From JACDBE01 sp963714055 (GTDB taxonomy: Bacteria > Actinomycetota > Acidimicrobiia > Spongiisociales > UBA5794): a stretch of 64,000 nucleotides of DNA. The position numbers were made by a program, and so were the translations under genes. The notes beneath the pieces were generated by a model. It saw only the letters and a list, made by a program, of their open reading frames with translations, ran no database searches and was not told the DNA's origin. Below, in pieces: positions 17,979 through 26,003 of the stretch. The stretch's first letter is position 1. Each line of letters opens with the position of its first letter. The stretch is from NCBI GenBank assembly GCA_963714055.1, contig OY970227.1, forward strand, positions 1,922,001-1,986,000, in the 5' to 3' direction.

Positions 17979-18299
17979 GTGCCGAAGTACCTGTTCCAGG
18001 GTGCCCTCTCCCAGCAGGGGATCACCGGACTGCGCAAGGAGGGGGGAACCGGGCGGCGAGCGGCCATCGAGGCTACCGTCACCGGAGCCGGAGGGACCGT
18101 CGAGGCCTTCTACTTCGCCTTCGGCGGCACGGATGTCATCGTCGTCGCCGACCTCCCCGACAACGTGGCCGCCGGTGCCGTCTCCACGTCGGTGTCGGCC
18201 AGCGGCGCCGGGTCCATGAAGACGACCGTGCTCATCACCCCGGAGGAGATGGACCGGATCGCCTCGACCGAGATCGCCTTCCGGCCTCCGGGGGCGTGA
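17979..18299 (+). CDS. GYD-domain protein
   Basis: 106 residues starting MPKYLFQGALSQQGITGLRKEGG and ending with the TEIAFRPPGA tail. It matches the short GYD family (ferredoxin-like fold dimers) widespread in actinobacteria and proteobacteria. GGTDVIVVADLPDN corresponds to the family centre. No biochemical role is established. GTG is the start, with GAAGGAC upstream and a possible -10 TACCAT about 30 bp before it. The 137 bp before the gene hold nothing else. Confidence 0.8.
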   Translation: MPKYLFQGALSQQGITGLRKEGGTGRRAAIEATVTGAGGTVEAFYFAFGGTDVIVVADLPDNVAAGAVSTSVSASGAGSMKTTVLITPEEMDRIASTEIAFRPPGA

Positions 18300-18354
18300 T
18301 CGGCGCCGCCGGGTCGCCGGACCAGAGACCGGCCAGAAGCTCTAGATCGAACGC

Positions 18355-18401
18355 AACTTTGAGCGACTGACCACACGACATGGCTTCAATCGCTCAAAGT
18401 T
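18355..18401. terminator. Bidirectional hairpin terminator
   Basis: AACTTTGAGCGACTGA (18355-18370) pairs with 18386-18401 at 15 of 16 positions around a 15-base loop. It is markedly less GC-rich than its surroundings and sits between the convergent GYD and universal-stress genes, with a T run on each outgoing strand (AAAGTT/AACTTT). Confidence 0.7.
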
Positions 18402-18407
18402 CGCGGC

Positions 18408-18818
18408 CTACTCCTCGGCGTGCTCGACCCGGACCGTCAGGACCGGACACGGGGAGTTCATCATGATGTCGTGGGCGTTGGAACCGAGGAAGAACTTCCC
18501 GGCCGACGTCCGCTTGCGCAACCCGATGACGACCAGCTCGGCGTCGAAGTCCTTCGCAGCCTGAACGACGTCCTCGCACGGCTCGTTCCCCCGTACGTAG
18601 TTGTGGACGGCGTACTCGATGCCTTCGGCGGCGAGTTGCTTGTCGAGCTCGGCGAGGTCTCGGTCGCTGGCGATGGCGTCATCGTCGTCGTGCCGGCGGT
18701 CACCGTGGATCGAATGGACCACCACGAGGTCGGTGTTGCGCAGCTTTGCCTCACGGACCGCCAGATCGAGCGCGACCCGACCCCGGTTGGACGGTAGATA
18801 CCCGGCGATGACGCTCAC
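18408..18818 (-). CDS. Universal stress protein (UspA family)
   Basis: 136 residues, a single UspA domain. It starts MSVIAGYLPSNRGRVALDLA and ends with the nucleotide-binding signature GLRKRTSAGKFFLGSNAHDI followed by SPCPVLTV, matching the G-2x-G-9x-G-(S/T) ATP-binding pattern of that Usp subclass. It should bind ATP and be induced under starvation or oxidative stress, as known for the family. It converges with the GYD gene at the hairpin, and the divergent side is chrA's end. Confidence 0.92.
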   Translation of the reverse strand: MSVIAGYLPSNRGRVALDLAVREAKLRNTDLVVVHSIHGDRRHDDDDAIASDRDLAELDKQLAAEGIEYAVHNYVRGNEPCEDVVQAAKDFDAELVVIGLRKRTSAGKFFLGSNAHDIMMNSPCPVLTVRVEHAEE

Positions 18819-18939
18819 GGTTTGCCCTCCCCAGGCTCGGTGAACCCAGACGCTACCGGAACCACTACCCGCCGGCCACGCCTGCGGTGGTTGGGTGGTG
18901 GTGCGGGATCGTCACCTGTCCGGGGCGTCAAAGGCCGAG

Positions 18940-20094
18940 TCACGTCGGGAGGGAACCGAGGGCCTCGGCGGCGAGCCCGGCAAGCGCTCCCCCGAGGATC
19001 AGCCAGGCGCTGTTGACCCGGGTGCGCCACAGGAGCAGTGCCGCCACCGCGGCGATCCCGACGGTGTACGGGTCGACCAGGCCATCCCGGCTCAACTGAA
19101 GGGTCACGCCGGCCATCAGTCCCAGGGCGGCGGCGCTGACCCCGTCGAGCAGGGCCGCCGTCCACACCCGGTCCCTGATGCGGCGGACGATCGGGGTCAC
19201 CGCCCCGACGAACACGAAGGCGGGGAGGAAGATCCCGACGGTGGCCACCACGGCGCCGGGCAGGCCGGCGAGGACGTAGCCGACGAATGTCGCCGTGGTG
19301 AAGACCGGTCCCGGGGTCAGCTGGCCGATGGCGACGGCGTCCAGCAACTGGTCCTGGGTCAGGACCCCCAGCTGGTCGACCAGGTCGTTCTGCAGGAAGG
19401 CGAGAAGCACGTAGCCGGACCCGTAGAGGAATGCCCCCACCTCGAGGAAGACGAGGAACAGCCGGCCGAGCGAGATCTGGTCGGTGCCGGCCACCTCGGC
19501 TGCAGCCCAGCCGCCGGCACCTATCGCGGCCAGAGTCAGCAGGTCGGACCGGATCGAGGTTCGGAGCACGAGGACCAAGGCTGCACCGGCCGCCAGGATG
19601 AGCAGCTCGTTGACCCCGAACAGATACGTGATGGCGGCAACGACGGCGATGACGCCGGTGAGCCATCCCTGCATCGCCGAGCGGCCGAGCTTGACCAGTG
19701 CCTGGGCGATGATCACCACGACCACCGGCTCGATGCCGTAGAGGATCGCCTCGCCGCCCGGGGTGCTGCCGTACTCGACATACGCCCAGGCGAAGGCGAG
19801 GGTGATCAACGCCGCGGGCACGATGAACGAGACGCCGGCGGCGAGCAGTCCCCGCCATCCGGCCCGCTGGTGGCCGACGTGCATCGCCATCTCGGTCGAG
19901 TTGGGCCCCGGGATGAGGTTGGTGACCCCGATGAGGTCGAGGAAGCGCCGGTCGTCGAGCCAGCCCCGGCGGGTCACCACCTCGTCGTGCATCATCGAGA
20001 TGTGCGCCGCCGGCCCCCCGAAGGCGGTGAGCCCCATCCGACCGAAGAGCCGGGCGACCTCGGCGACGGGACGGTCGGGCTCGGGACCGGTCAC
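18940..20094 (-). CDS. chrA: Chromate transporter, ChrA family
   Basis: A 384-residue inner-membrane protein with about 10-12 hydrophobic segments arranged as two related halves. Signature motifs of the CHR family appear in each half: GLTAFGGPAAHI and IPGPNSTEMAM in the first, and LTPGPVFTTATFVGY in the second. It would export chromate or take part in sulfate/chromate exchange. The GTG at 20094 was chosen because homology begins at once (EVARLFGRMGLTAFGG); the open frame further back is not conserved. It diverges from the DUF1761 gene across 151 bp holding a small palindrome. Confidence 0.9.
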   Translation of the reverse strand: MTGPEPDRPVAEVARLFGRMGLTAFGGPAAHISMMHDEVVTRRGWLDDRRFLDLIGVTNLIPGPNSTEMAMHVGHQRAGWRGLLAAGVSFIVPAALITLAFAWAYVEYGSTPGGEAILYGIEPVVVVIIAQALVKLGRSAMQGWLTGVIAVVAAITYLFGVNELLILAAGAALVLVLRTSIRSDLLTLAAIGAGGWAAAEVAGTDQISLGRLFLVFLEVGAFLYGSGYVLLAFLQNDLVDQLGVLTQDQLLDAVAIGQLTPGPVFTTATFVGYVLAGLPGAVVATVGIFLPAFVFVGAVTPIVRRIRDRVWTAALLDGVSAAALGLMAGVTLQLSRDGLVDPYTVGIAAVAALLLWRTRVNSAWLILGGALAGLAAEALGSLPT

Positions 20095-20157
20095 CGAAGC
20101 GCCCTGCCACGCACCTCGCCGAGCACCATGGAAGAATCGTAACTCGTCCCCGATGAT

Positions 20158-20172
20158 AGCCTCATTGAGGCT
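20158..20172. promoter_or_regulatory. Small palindrome in the chrA/DUF1761 spacer
   Basis: AGCCTCATTGAGGCT is a 15-bp palindrome with 7-bp arms, placed between divergent starts. It could be an operator for either gene. No regulator gene sits next to it. Confidence 0.35.
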
Positions 20173-20245
20173 GCCGCCCGCCGAAGAAGCCGGGGTCGAA
20201 GGCGACGCGGTGGGTAGCGTCTCGGGCAGCATCGAGAGGAGATCG

Positions 20246-20659
20246 ATGATCTTCGACTTCTTCGGCGACCTGAACTGGCTCGCCGTCGCTGTGGCCGCCG
20301 TCGCCTGGTTCGCCTTCAGCGCCATCTGGTACTCGGTGCCGCCCATCAGCCGTGCGTGGCAGGCCGCCGCCAAGGTGGACCCGGCTGAGGGCGGGCCGTT
20401 CGCCGCTGTCCTGATCCCCACGTTCGTCGGGTACCTGGTGACGACCATCGCCATCGCCCTGCTGGCCGAGGGCATCGGGGCGGCCGGCTTCGGCGACGGG
20501 CTGGCGCTCGGGGTGGTCCTCGGGGTCGGCTTCGGCGTAGTGGGCGCCCTGGTGAGCCAGCTCTATGAGCAGAAGGGGCCCAGCTACTGGCTGATCAACG
20601 GGGTGAACGCGGTGATCGCCTACTCGATCGTGGCGGTGATCGTCGCCGCCTGGGACTGA
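20246..20659 (+). CDS. DUF1761 family membrane protein
   Basis: 137 residues with four hydrophobic segments. The beginning, LNWLAVAVAAVAWFAFSAIWYS, is the DUF1761 signature (Asn-Trp-Leu-Ala then an aromatic-rich turn). The middle segments are poly-Ala/Gly/Val and the last is AYSIVAVIVAAWD. The function of the family is unknown. GAGAGGAGATCG just before the ATG is a good ribosome site. It converges on the hydrolase-cyclase gene with 9 bp between stops. Confidence 0.8.
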   Translation: MIFDFFGDLNWLAVAVAAVAWFAFSAIWYSVPPISRAWQAAAKVDPAEGGPFAAVLIPTFVGYLVTTIAIALLAEGIGAAGFGDGLALGVVLGVGFGVVGALVSQLYEQKGPSYWLINGVNAVIAYSIVAVIVAAWD

Positions 20660-20668
20660 GCCGGCTGC

Positions 20669-22003
20669 TCAGGGTCCCACCGAGAACAACTCCCAATCGC
20701 CCGGCACTCCCTTGAGCTGATGTCGCCCTCGGGCTGTGAAGGTGAATCCGGACCCGATCACCATGTCGCGCACCGTTCCCGACACCAGGACCTCGTCACC
20801 GGACGCCAGGGCGGAGACCCGGGCGCCGATGTGCACCGCCATTCCGGTGACGTCGGCGCCTTGCTGGACCACCTCGCCGGTGTGGATGCCGATCCGCACC
20901 GTGAGCCCGTCGGCCCGACTGGCCGCCGATACGGCGAGGGCGCAGCGGATGGCGTTGGTGGGGCTGTCGAACGTGATCAGGAAGCCGTCGCCTGCGGTGT
21001 CGACCTCGATGCCGCCGTGGCGGGTGAGCAGCCGCCGCACCCCGACCCGGTGCGTCTCCAGCAGGTGGTGCCACCGGCTGTCGCCCAGGTCGGCGGCGAG
21101 CTCGGTCGAGGAGACCACGTCGCTGAACAGCACGGTGGTCACCCGGCGGTTCGACGCCGCCCCGGAGCGGGTGCCTACGAGGAAGTCCTCGATCTCGTCC
21201 ATCAGGGCGTCGACGTCGCCGAGATAGCCGGGGCCCTGGTCGCCGGGTACCTCGACGTATCGCCCGTCGGGGAGGTGATCGGCGAGCCACTTGATCCCCT
21301 CGCCTGGCACCAGCGGGGAGTCGCGGCGGTGGAGGAGGAGAGCCGGTGCGGAGATCCGGTCCAGGACCGGGCGGAGGTCGGCTTCGAGGTTGAGTCGCAT
21401 CAGGTTGGCCGCCATGTTGGGCGTCGCCGACATCCGCTCCAGCCGCCGGAACCAGCCGAGGATGCGCTCGTCGCCGGCGACGGAAGGGGCGATGAAGGGG
21501 AGTAGGACCGCCTGACCCCACAGGCCTCCTTCGATGGCGTCAGCCAGCGCCTGGATGGTGGCCGGATCGGGCCCCCACGGGTGGCCGGCATCCGGGGTGG
21601 CGGTGGCGATGGCCTCGCCGAGTACGAGCGCGCTGACTCGCTCCGGCTGCTGGGCGGCGACGGTCATCGCCAGGGCGGCCGCGTCGACCCACCCCAGCAG
21701 CGCCGCCCGCTCCATGCCGACGGCATCCATCACCGCCAGCACGTCGGGGACCATCTCGTCGTAGGTGGCCGCCTTCGTCGGCCGGTCGGACAACCCGGTG
21801 CCGCGCTTGTCGAAGACGACCAGGCGACCCATCGCCGCCAACCGGTCGATGAAGTGAGCCGCCTCGGGGAGCTCGACCACCACCTCGAGGTGGGAGACCC
21901 AGCCGATCATGCCGACGATGTCGATGGGGCCGTCGCCCATCACCTGGTAGGCGATGTCCAGCTCGCCGGAGCGGGCGTAACGGATCGGCGCAACGGCGGC
22001 CAC
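20669..22003 (-). CDS. Alpha/beta-hydrolase-like sensor fused to class III cyclase
   Basis: 444 residues. Residues about 5-270 follow an alpha/beta-hydrolase plan (GPIDIVGMIGWVSHLE, FDKRGTGLSDRP), but the nucleophile elbow reads LGWVDAAA, with Val where Ser is expected, so catalysis is doubtful and the domain may sense a ligand. Residues 285-444 are a cyclase: metal Asps in VLFSDVVSSTE and TAGDGFLITF. The usual substrate Lys is Asp (EVDTAGDG), which may change specificity. This fusion is common in actinobacteria. It is divergent from a TfoX gene. Confidence 0.87.
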   Translation of the reverse strand: MAAVAPIRYARSGELDIAYQVMGDGPIDIVGMIGWVSHLEVVVELPEAAHFIDRLAAMGRLVVFDKRGTGLSDRPTKAATYDEMVPDVLAVMDAVGMERAALLGWVDAAALAMTVAAQQPERVSALVLGEAIATATPDAGHPWGPDPATIQALADAIEGGLWGQAVLLPFIAPSVAGDERILGWFRRLERMSATPNMAANLMRLNLEADLRPVLDRISAPALLLHRRDSPLVPGEGIKWLADHLPDGRYVEVPGDQGPGYLGDVDALMDEIEDFLVGTRSGAASNRRVTTVLFSDVVSSTELAADLGDSRWHHLLETHRVGVRRLLTRHGGIEVDTAGDGFLITFDSPTNAIRCALAVSAASRADGLTVRIGIHTGEVVQQGADVTGMAVHIGARVSALASGDEVLVSGTVRDMVIGSGFTFTARGRHQLKGVPGDWELFSVGP

Positions 22004-22062
22004 GGCGGCGAAGGGTACCGCCGGCGAGAAGTGGACGGTCGGGCGACGCCGCCACGTCGGCG

Positions 22063-22068
22063 TAGCAT
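22063..22068 (+). promoter_or_regulatory. -10 box TAGCAT for a leaderless gene
   Basis: TAGCAT ends 6 bp before the GTG of the TfoX-domain gene, so transcription would start at or near the first codon. No ribosome site lies in the remaining bases. Confidence 0.4.
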
Positions 22069-22074
22069 CAGGTT

Positions 22075-22404
22075 GTGGCGTACGACGAGGGTCTCGCCGA
22101 CGACATCCGCGCCCACCTCGGGACGCGCCGCGGCCTGTCCGAGAAGGAGATGTTCGGCGGCATCGCCTTCCTGGTCGACGGCAACATGGCGGTCGGGGTG
22201 ACCGGTGACGCGCTCATGGTCCGTGTCGGCAAGGACGCCCACGACGAGGCGGTGTCCCGACCCGGGGCCCGAACCTTTGACATGTCGTCGCGTCCGATGC
22301 GGGGATGGGTGGTGGTGTCTCCCGAGGGCCTCGCCGACGACGCCGCGCTGGATGCCTGGATCGACCAGGGTGTCGCCTACGCGGAGAGCCTGCCGCCCAA
22401 GTGA
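22075..22404 (+). CDS. TfoX/Sxy N-terminal domain protein
   Basis: 109 residues matching the TfoX N-terminal domain: a central KEMFGGIAFLVDGNMAVGV and later MRGWVVVSPEG. In gammaproteobacteria the two-domain TfoX controls competence; single-domain actinobacterial forms have no known role, so the name says fold only. GTG at 22075 is the start, with a -10 box immediately before it. It converges on the small gene at 22442. Confidence 0.85.
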   Translation: MAYDEGLADDIRAHLGTRRGLSEKEMFGGIAFLVDGNMAVGVTGDALMVRVGKDAHDEAVSRPGARTFDMSSRPMRGWVVVSPEGLADDAALDAWIDQGVAYAESLPPK

Positions 22405-22441
22405 CGGCACCCCGGCGACGGCGGGCCGGGCCGAAGCGACG

Positions 22442-22669
22442 TCAGCACACCCGGAGGAACCGGTCGAGCCACTCGCGGACCTCGCCGCAGATGCCCTCGA
22501 CGGTGGCGGCGGTGGCGATGGTGCGCTCGTCCGAGTCGATGTCGATGCTCTCGGTGAGGCGCGCTCGCAGCGCACCGGGGTCGCCGGTGTCCTCCCGCCA
22601 CACCCGGATGATGAGCATCCCGAGATGACCTGCGGTGGCCATGGTCGGACGGTACCGGGTCGTCGTCAT
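22442..22669 (-). CDS. Small protein of unknown function downstream of a BTAD regulator
   Basis: 75 residues: a short basic start (MTTTRYRPT), a beta-like stretch GHLGMLIIRVWRED, and a helical end IATAATVEGICGEVREWLD. I recognise no family. It begins 7 bp after the BTAD regulator on the same strand, so the pair forms an operon. Size and spacing suggest a partner or small effector of that regulator, which is inference. A start at the internal Met (residue 10) is also possible. Confidence 0.6.
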   Translation of the reverse strand: MTTTRYRPTMATAGHLGMLIIRVWREDTGDPGALRARLTESIDIDSDERTIATAATVEGICGEVREWLDRFLRVC

Positions 22670-22676
22670 GGGACCG

Positions 22677-23429
22677 TCACCAGGCACCGGCCATGAGGTT
22701 CTCCATGTGCTGCGTGGGGACCGTCCCCATCTCCTCGGCGAGGAGGCGGCGGAACGTGTCGTACTGGCGGATCGCCTCGACGGTGTTGCCCTCGGCCAGG
22801 TAGGCGGAGATGACGGCGCGGTGAGCGCTCTCTCGGAGCGGGTCGGCGGTGACGGCGGAGAGCCCGGCGTCGACCGCCTCGACGATCCGGCCGTGGGCGA
22901 TGAGCAGCTCGCAGAGGTGCTCGAGGGCGTGGAGCCGCAACTGGTGGAAGCGGGTGCGCTCCATGAGCAGCCAGTCGGCCTCGTCGTACCAGTCGGGGAG
23001 GAGGTCGCCGGCCGAGAAGGCCAGGTGCAGGTTCGGCGGCAGCTCGCCGGTCCGCTCGACGGGACCGGTGAGGAACCGGGCGACGTGGGCCGCTTCCGCG
23101 ATGTCGACACCGACGCTCGGGGAGAGCCGGAGATGGGTGCGGCTGGCCTCGAGCAGGCGGTGCCCGAGGCGCTCGATTCGCCACACCGCCGACCGCAGGC
23201 TGGCGCTGGCCTTGCACTCGGGCGTGTCCGCCCACAGGTTGCCGGCGACGTGGGCGCGCAGCAGGAGGCGCCGGTGCAGGGCCAGGAAGGCGAGCAGCCG
23301 CTGGGCGTTCAGCGGGAGAGCGACCGGGTCCCCGTCGATCCGGAGATCGAATCCGTTGAGGAGCCCGATCCAGGGCCCCGGCGAGGCATCGGTGGAGACG
23401 GTGGTGACCGGTTCTGCGAGCGTGGTCAT
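22677..23429 (-). CDS. SARP/BTAD-type transcriptional regulator
   Basis: 250 residues with the two domains of Streptomyces antibiotic regulatory proteins. An OmpR-like winged helix covers about residues 20-95 (LNGFDLRIDGDPVALPLNAQRLLAFLAL, then ASASLRSAVWRIERLG). A helical bacterial transcriptional activator domain follows (ADWLLMERTRFHQLRLHALEHL, AVISAYLAEGNTVEAIRQYDTFRRLLAEEMG). The ATG at 23429 has GGAGAG upstream; an in-frame ATG 12 codons earlier falls in the operator. A 31-bp palindrome stands before the gene. The target is unknown and no biosynthetic cluster adjoins. Confidence 0.87.
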   Translation of the reverse strand: MTTLAEPVTTVSTDASPGPWIGLLNGFDLRIDGDPVALPLNAQRLLAFLALHRRLLLRAHVAGNLWADTPECKASASLRSAVWRIERLGHRLLEASRTHLRLSPSVGVDIAEAAHVARFLTGPVERTGELPPNLHLAFSAGDLLPDWYDEADWLLMERTRFHQLRLHALEHLCELLIAHGRIVEAVDAGLSAVTADPLRESAHRAVISAYLAEGNTVEAIRQYDTFRRLLAEEMGTVPTQHMENLMAGAW

Positions 23430-23447
23430 GGACTCTCTCTCCCTGTC

Positions 23448-23478
23448 TGCTATGTAGTATGCCACATACTACATAGCA
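23448..23478. promoter_or_regulatory. Perfect 31-bp palindromic operator
   Basis: TGCTATGTAGTATG (23448-23461) and CATACTACATAGCA (23465-23478) are exact inverted repeats around CCA. This AT-rich island lies 19 bp before the BTAD regulator start. The embedded ATGT-N-ACAT spacing is like that of PadR or GntR operators. It probably controls the regulator operon and perhaps the divergent methyltransferase. Confidence 0.75.
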
Positions 23479-23561
23479 TGTCTAGGAGAACTTTCCAGGA
23501 ATCTCGGTGACCTCCTGTCGGGGGGTGGACGGCCGAGGCGTAAGGGATTGGTGGGCGCCGG

Positions 23562-23567
23562 TACGAT
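23562..23567 (+). promoter_or_regulatory. -10 box TACGAT for the methyltransferase
   Basis: GGTACGAT ends 7 bp before the ATG at 23575, implying a leaderless or nearly leaderless transcript. Confidence 0.45.
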
Positions 23568-23574
23568 CGGCCGG

Positions 23575-24354
23575 ATGAGCTTCGACGTGCCCGCCGACGC
23601 CTACGACCGGTTCATGGGCCGCTTCTCACAGCCGCTCGGCCCGACGTTCGCCGAGTTCGCCGGTGTCACCGCCGGGCAGCGGCTGCTCGACGTCGGCAGC
23701 GGCCCCGGTGCCCTGACCTCGGTGCTCGTCGATCTCGTCGGAGCGGAGAACGTCGTCGCCGTCGACCCGTCGGAGTCCTTCGCCGCCGCCGCCGGCCGGC
23801 GCCACCCGGGCGTGGACGTCCGCATCGCCACCGCCGCCGCCCTGCCGTTCGACGACGGCGAGTTCGATCGCACCCTCGCTCAACTGGTGGTGCACTTCAT
23901 GCCCGACCCCGTAGCCGGGCTCCGGGAGATGGCCAGGGTGACGCGGCCGGGCGGTGTCGTCGCCGCCTGCGTCTGGGACCACGCCGGGAGTGACGGCCCA
24001 CTCTCCGTCTTCTGGGACGCCGTCCGGGGGATCGACCGGAGGGCGGTCGACGAGGCCGACCTACCCGGCGCCCGCCAGGGATCCCTGCCCTCCCTGTTCC
24101 GATCGGCCGGGCTGATGGATGTCGATGACGATCTCCTCCAGGTGTCGGTGCCGTTCGACGGCTTCACGGCATGGTGGGAGCCGTTCACCCTCGGCGTCGG
24201 ACCTGCCGGCAGGTACGTCGCCGGGCTGGATACCGACCGGCGGCGGTTGTTGCGCGACCGGTGTGCCGCACGCCTGCCGTCGGGGCCGTTCACACTCACC
24301 GCCAAGGCGTGGGCTGCGCGCGGGGCGCCGCCGCCGGGGAGCGACCCGGTCTGA
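23575..24354 (+). CDS. Class I SAM-dependent methyltransferase
   Basis: 259 residues. The SAM-binding motif LLDVGSGPGALTSVL is at about 40-54, the acidic loop VAVDPSESFAAAA follows, and the post-motifs ALPFDDGEFDR and VTRPGGVVAACVWD fit ubiquinone/menaquinone-type and small-molecule methyltransferases. The start (MSFDVPADAYDRFMGRFS) is typical of a group of actinobacterial enzymes of unknown substrate. The ATG at 23575 lies just after a -10 box. An AhpD-like gene follows after 39 bp. Confidence 0.87.
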   Translation: MSFDVPADAYDRFMGRFSQPLGPTFAEFAGVTAGQRLLDVGSGPGALTSVLVDLVGAENVVAVDPSESFAAAAGRRHPGVDVRIATAAALPFDDGEFDRTLAQLVVHFMPDPVAGLREMARVTRPGGVVAACVWDHAGSDGPLSVFWDAVRGIDRRAVDEADLPGARQGSLPSLFRSAGLMDVDDDLLQVSVPFDGFTAWWEPFTLGVGPAGRYVAGLDTDRRRLLRDRCAARLPSGPFTLTAKAWAARGAPPPGSDPV

Positions 24355-24393
24355 CACCCGGATACGATGCCGCCCCGACGATCGAGGAGACCC

Positions 24394-24954
24394 ATGCCGC
24401 ACATCAGCCTGCCCGACGGGGTACCGGGCATCCGCAGTGCCTTCATGTTCCGGCCGGAGACCGCCGAACCGATGTCGACGCTGGCCGAGGTGCTGCTGCG
24501 AGGTGACAACACCCTCAGCCGGGGCGAGCGCGAGCTGATCGCCGCCTACGTGTCCAACCTCAACGAGTGCGAGTTCTGCCAAGCGTCGCACAGCATGTTC
24601 GCCGCCCTGCAGCTCGAAGGGGGGACGTCACTGGTCGACCAGGTGAAGGCCGATCCGGACCTCGCCGAGATCGGCGCCAAGATGCGCGCCCTGCTGGCCA
24701 TCGCCGCCAAGGTGCGCGCCGACGGGCGCACGGTCAACGAGGCAGACATCGCCGCCGCCCGCGCCGAGGGGGCCACCGACGTCGAGATCCACGACACGGT
24801 CCTCATCGCCGCTGCCTTCTGCATGTACAACCGGTACGTCGACGGGCTGGCTGCGTGGACGCCGACCGATCCCGAGCTGTACGAGGAGATGGGTCAGCGG
24901 ATCGTCGAGCACGGCTACCTCAGCCCTGCCCGCGTGGGCAACCCGGCGGACTGA
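24394..24954 (+). CDS. AhpD-like peroxidase-related protein (CMD family)
   Basis: 186 residues of the carboxymuconolactone decarboxylase/AhpD superfamily. The redox motif NECEFCQASHS holds the CxxC pair and the downstream His of AhpD proteins, so disulfide-based peroxide reduction is plausible. The helical second half (DTVLIAAAFCMYNRYVDGL) matches the uncharacterized peroxidase-related subgroup. The ATG at 24394 has GAGGAG in front; a -10 TACGAT lies at 24363. It may be co-transcribed with the methyltransferase. Confidence 0.87.
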   Translation: MPHISLPDGVPGIRSAFMFRPETAEPMSTLAEVLLRGDNTLSRGERELIAAYVSNLNECEFCQASHSMFAALQLEGGTSLVDQVKADPDLAEIGAKMRALLAIAAKVRADGRTVNEADIAAARAEGATDVEIHDTVLIAAAFCMYNRYVDGLAAWTPTDPELYEEMGQRIVEHGYLSPARVGNPAD

Positions 24955-24978
24955 TCCGCCCGGGCTATCCGGCGGAGA

Positions 24979-25419
24979 TCACACGGCGTCGGTGTCGGCC
25001 GCCGCAGGCGCCGGCTCGGGGACGCGCTCGGCGACGTCACGGATACCCAGCCCGATCATGACGAACAGCACTCCGACGAGCACCGCCATCGCGGCGACGC
25101 CGAAGGCGACCACCGAGGTGAACAGCGATGCCTGGAGGAAGGAGGCGTTCATCGCCACCTCGCGCAGAGGATCCTCCCGATCGAGCTCGGCGTAGTGCAG
25201 GCCGCCAGTGGACTCGAGGGCGTGCTTGTCGATGACCTTCGCCTGGCAGTAGGCGCTGAACGGCCCGTCCACCTCGTCGCCGGCGAGGCAGTCGGCGTCA
25301 TCGGCGACGACGATGTTCTGTTCGGCAAGCGTCTGGCTCACGACGACCCACGTGACGATGCCTCCTACGACCAGGATCAAGCCGATGACGATCGATGCGA
25401 TGGAAGTTGCTCTCCGCAT
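24979..25419 (-). CDS. Two-TM membrane protein
   Basis: 146 residues: a first hydrophobic segment (IASIVIGLILVVGGIVTWVVVS, residues about 8-29), an outside loop with two Cys (DCLAGDEVDG, AYCQAK) that could pair, and a second segment (VVAFGVAAMAVLVGVLFVMIGLGI, near 105-128). The tail is Pro/Ala-rich. Proteins like this are often mislabelled as LigA aromatic-ring dioxygenase; nothing here supports an enzyme. The ATG at 25419 has AGGGG upstream. Function unknown. Confidence 0.65.
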   Translation of the reverse strand: MRRATSIASIVIGLILVVGGIVTWVVVSQTLAEQNIVVADDADCLAGDEVDGPFSAYCQAKVIDKHALESTGGLHYAELDREDPLREVAMNASFLQASLFTSVVAFGVAAMAVLVGVLFVMIGLGIRDVAERVPEPAPAAADTDAV

Positions 25420-25513
25420 GGGCGAACCCCTCTGTCGACTTCGGCCGAGGATAGGCGGCCGGCCTCGGCGATGCCGAGAACCTCGAACAGGGCGATGCTC
25501 GGGCGTCACCGCA

Positions 25514-25561
25514 CCAAAGAGAAGCGGCGCCGCCGACCCATTGGTCGAGCGGCGCCGCTTC
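25514..25561 (-). terminator. Rho-independent terminator of the RRM gene
   Basis: GAAGCGGCGCCGC (25521-25533) pairs perfectly with 25549-25561; on the reverse strand the stem is followed by TCTCTTT. It lies 20 bp after the RRM gene stop. Confidence 0.85.
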
Positions 25562-25581
25562 GATGTCCTGCGGTCGGGTGG

Positions 25582-25833
25582 TTACCTGACCGAGCGCGGC
25601 TTCGCCTGGTTGACGGTGAGCCGGCGACCGTTCCAGTCGTGGCCGTCGAGCTTGCCGATGGCCTTGCCGGCGCCGGTTTCGTCGGCCAGCTCCACGAAGC
25701 CGAAGCCCCGCGAGCGACCGGTCTCACGGTCGGTGATGACCGAAGCCGAGGTGACCGTCCCATACTCGGCGAACAGGGTGCGGAGCTCCGCATCGGTCGC
25801 GTCGAAGGGAAGGTTGCCTACGTAGATGTTCAT
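25582..25833 (-). CDS. RNA-binding protein, single RRM
   Basis: 83 residues, essentially one RNA-recognition motif. RNP2 is IYVGNLPFD at the start and RNP1 is RGFGFVEL near residue 43, both with the aromatic residues that stack on RNA. Bacterial single-RRM proteins of this kind (Rbp) occur in cyanobacteria and many other phyla and are often cold-induced. The gene has a clear terminator. The 170 bp upstream contain no other gene and may hold a long 5' leader. Confidence 0.92.
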   Translation of the reverse strand: MNIYVGNLPFDATDAELRTLFAEYGTVTSASVITDRETGRSRGFGFVELADETGAGKAIGKLDGHDWNGRRLTVNQAKPRSVR

Positions 25834-26003
25834 GGCGACTCGCCTCTGAGAACGAAGAGCTTCGTGCTCCTCTGGGTGCAGTTGATCCGGTACCGACTCT
25901 GCTGTCGTCCGGTCCGTGAACAGGGGAGAGTGAGTCGCCGCCGAGAGCAGCTACCGCAATGGTACCACCCGTCGGGGTGGTCGGTGCCAGTGGTCTCCGA
26001 CGG

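Noticed and set aside
18895..20142. A 415-codon + strand frame opposite chrA
   Set aside because: Antisense shadow of the transporter; no start signal and low-complexity Gly/Arg/Asp composition.
24979..25419. LigA-type aromatic ring dioxygenase
   Set aside because: That label is often transferred to such proteins, but the sequence is a two-TM protein with no metal-binding or dioxygenase motifs.
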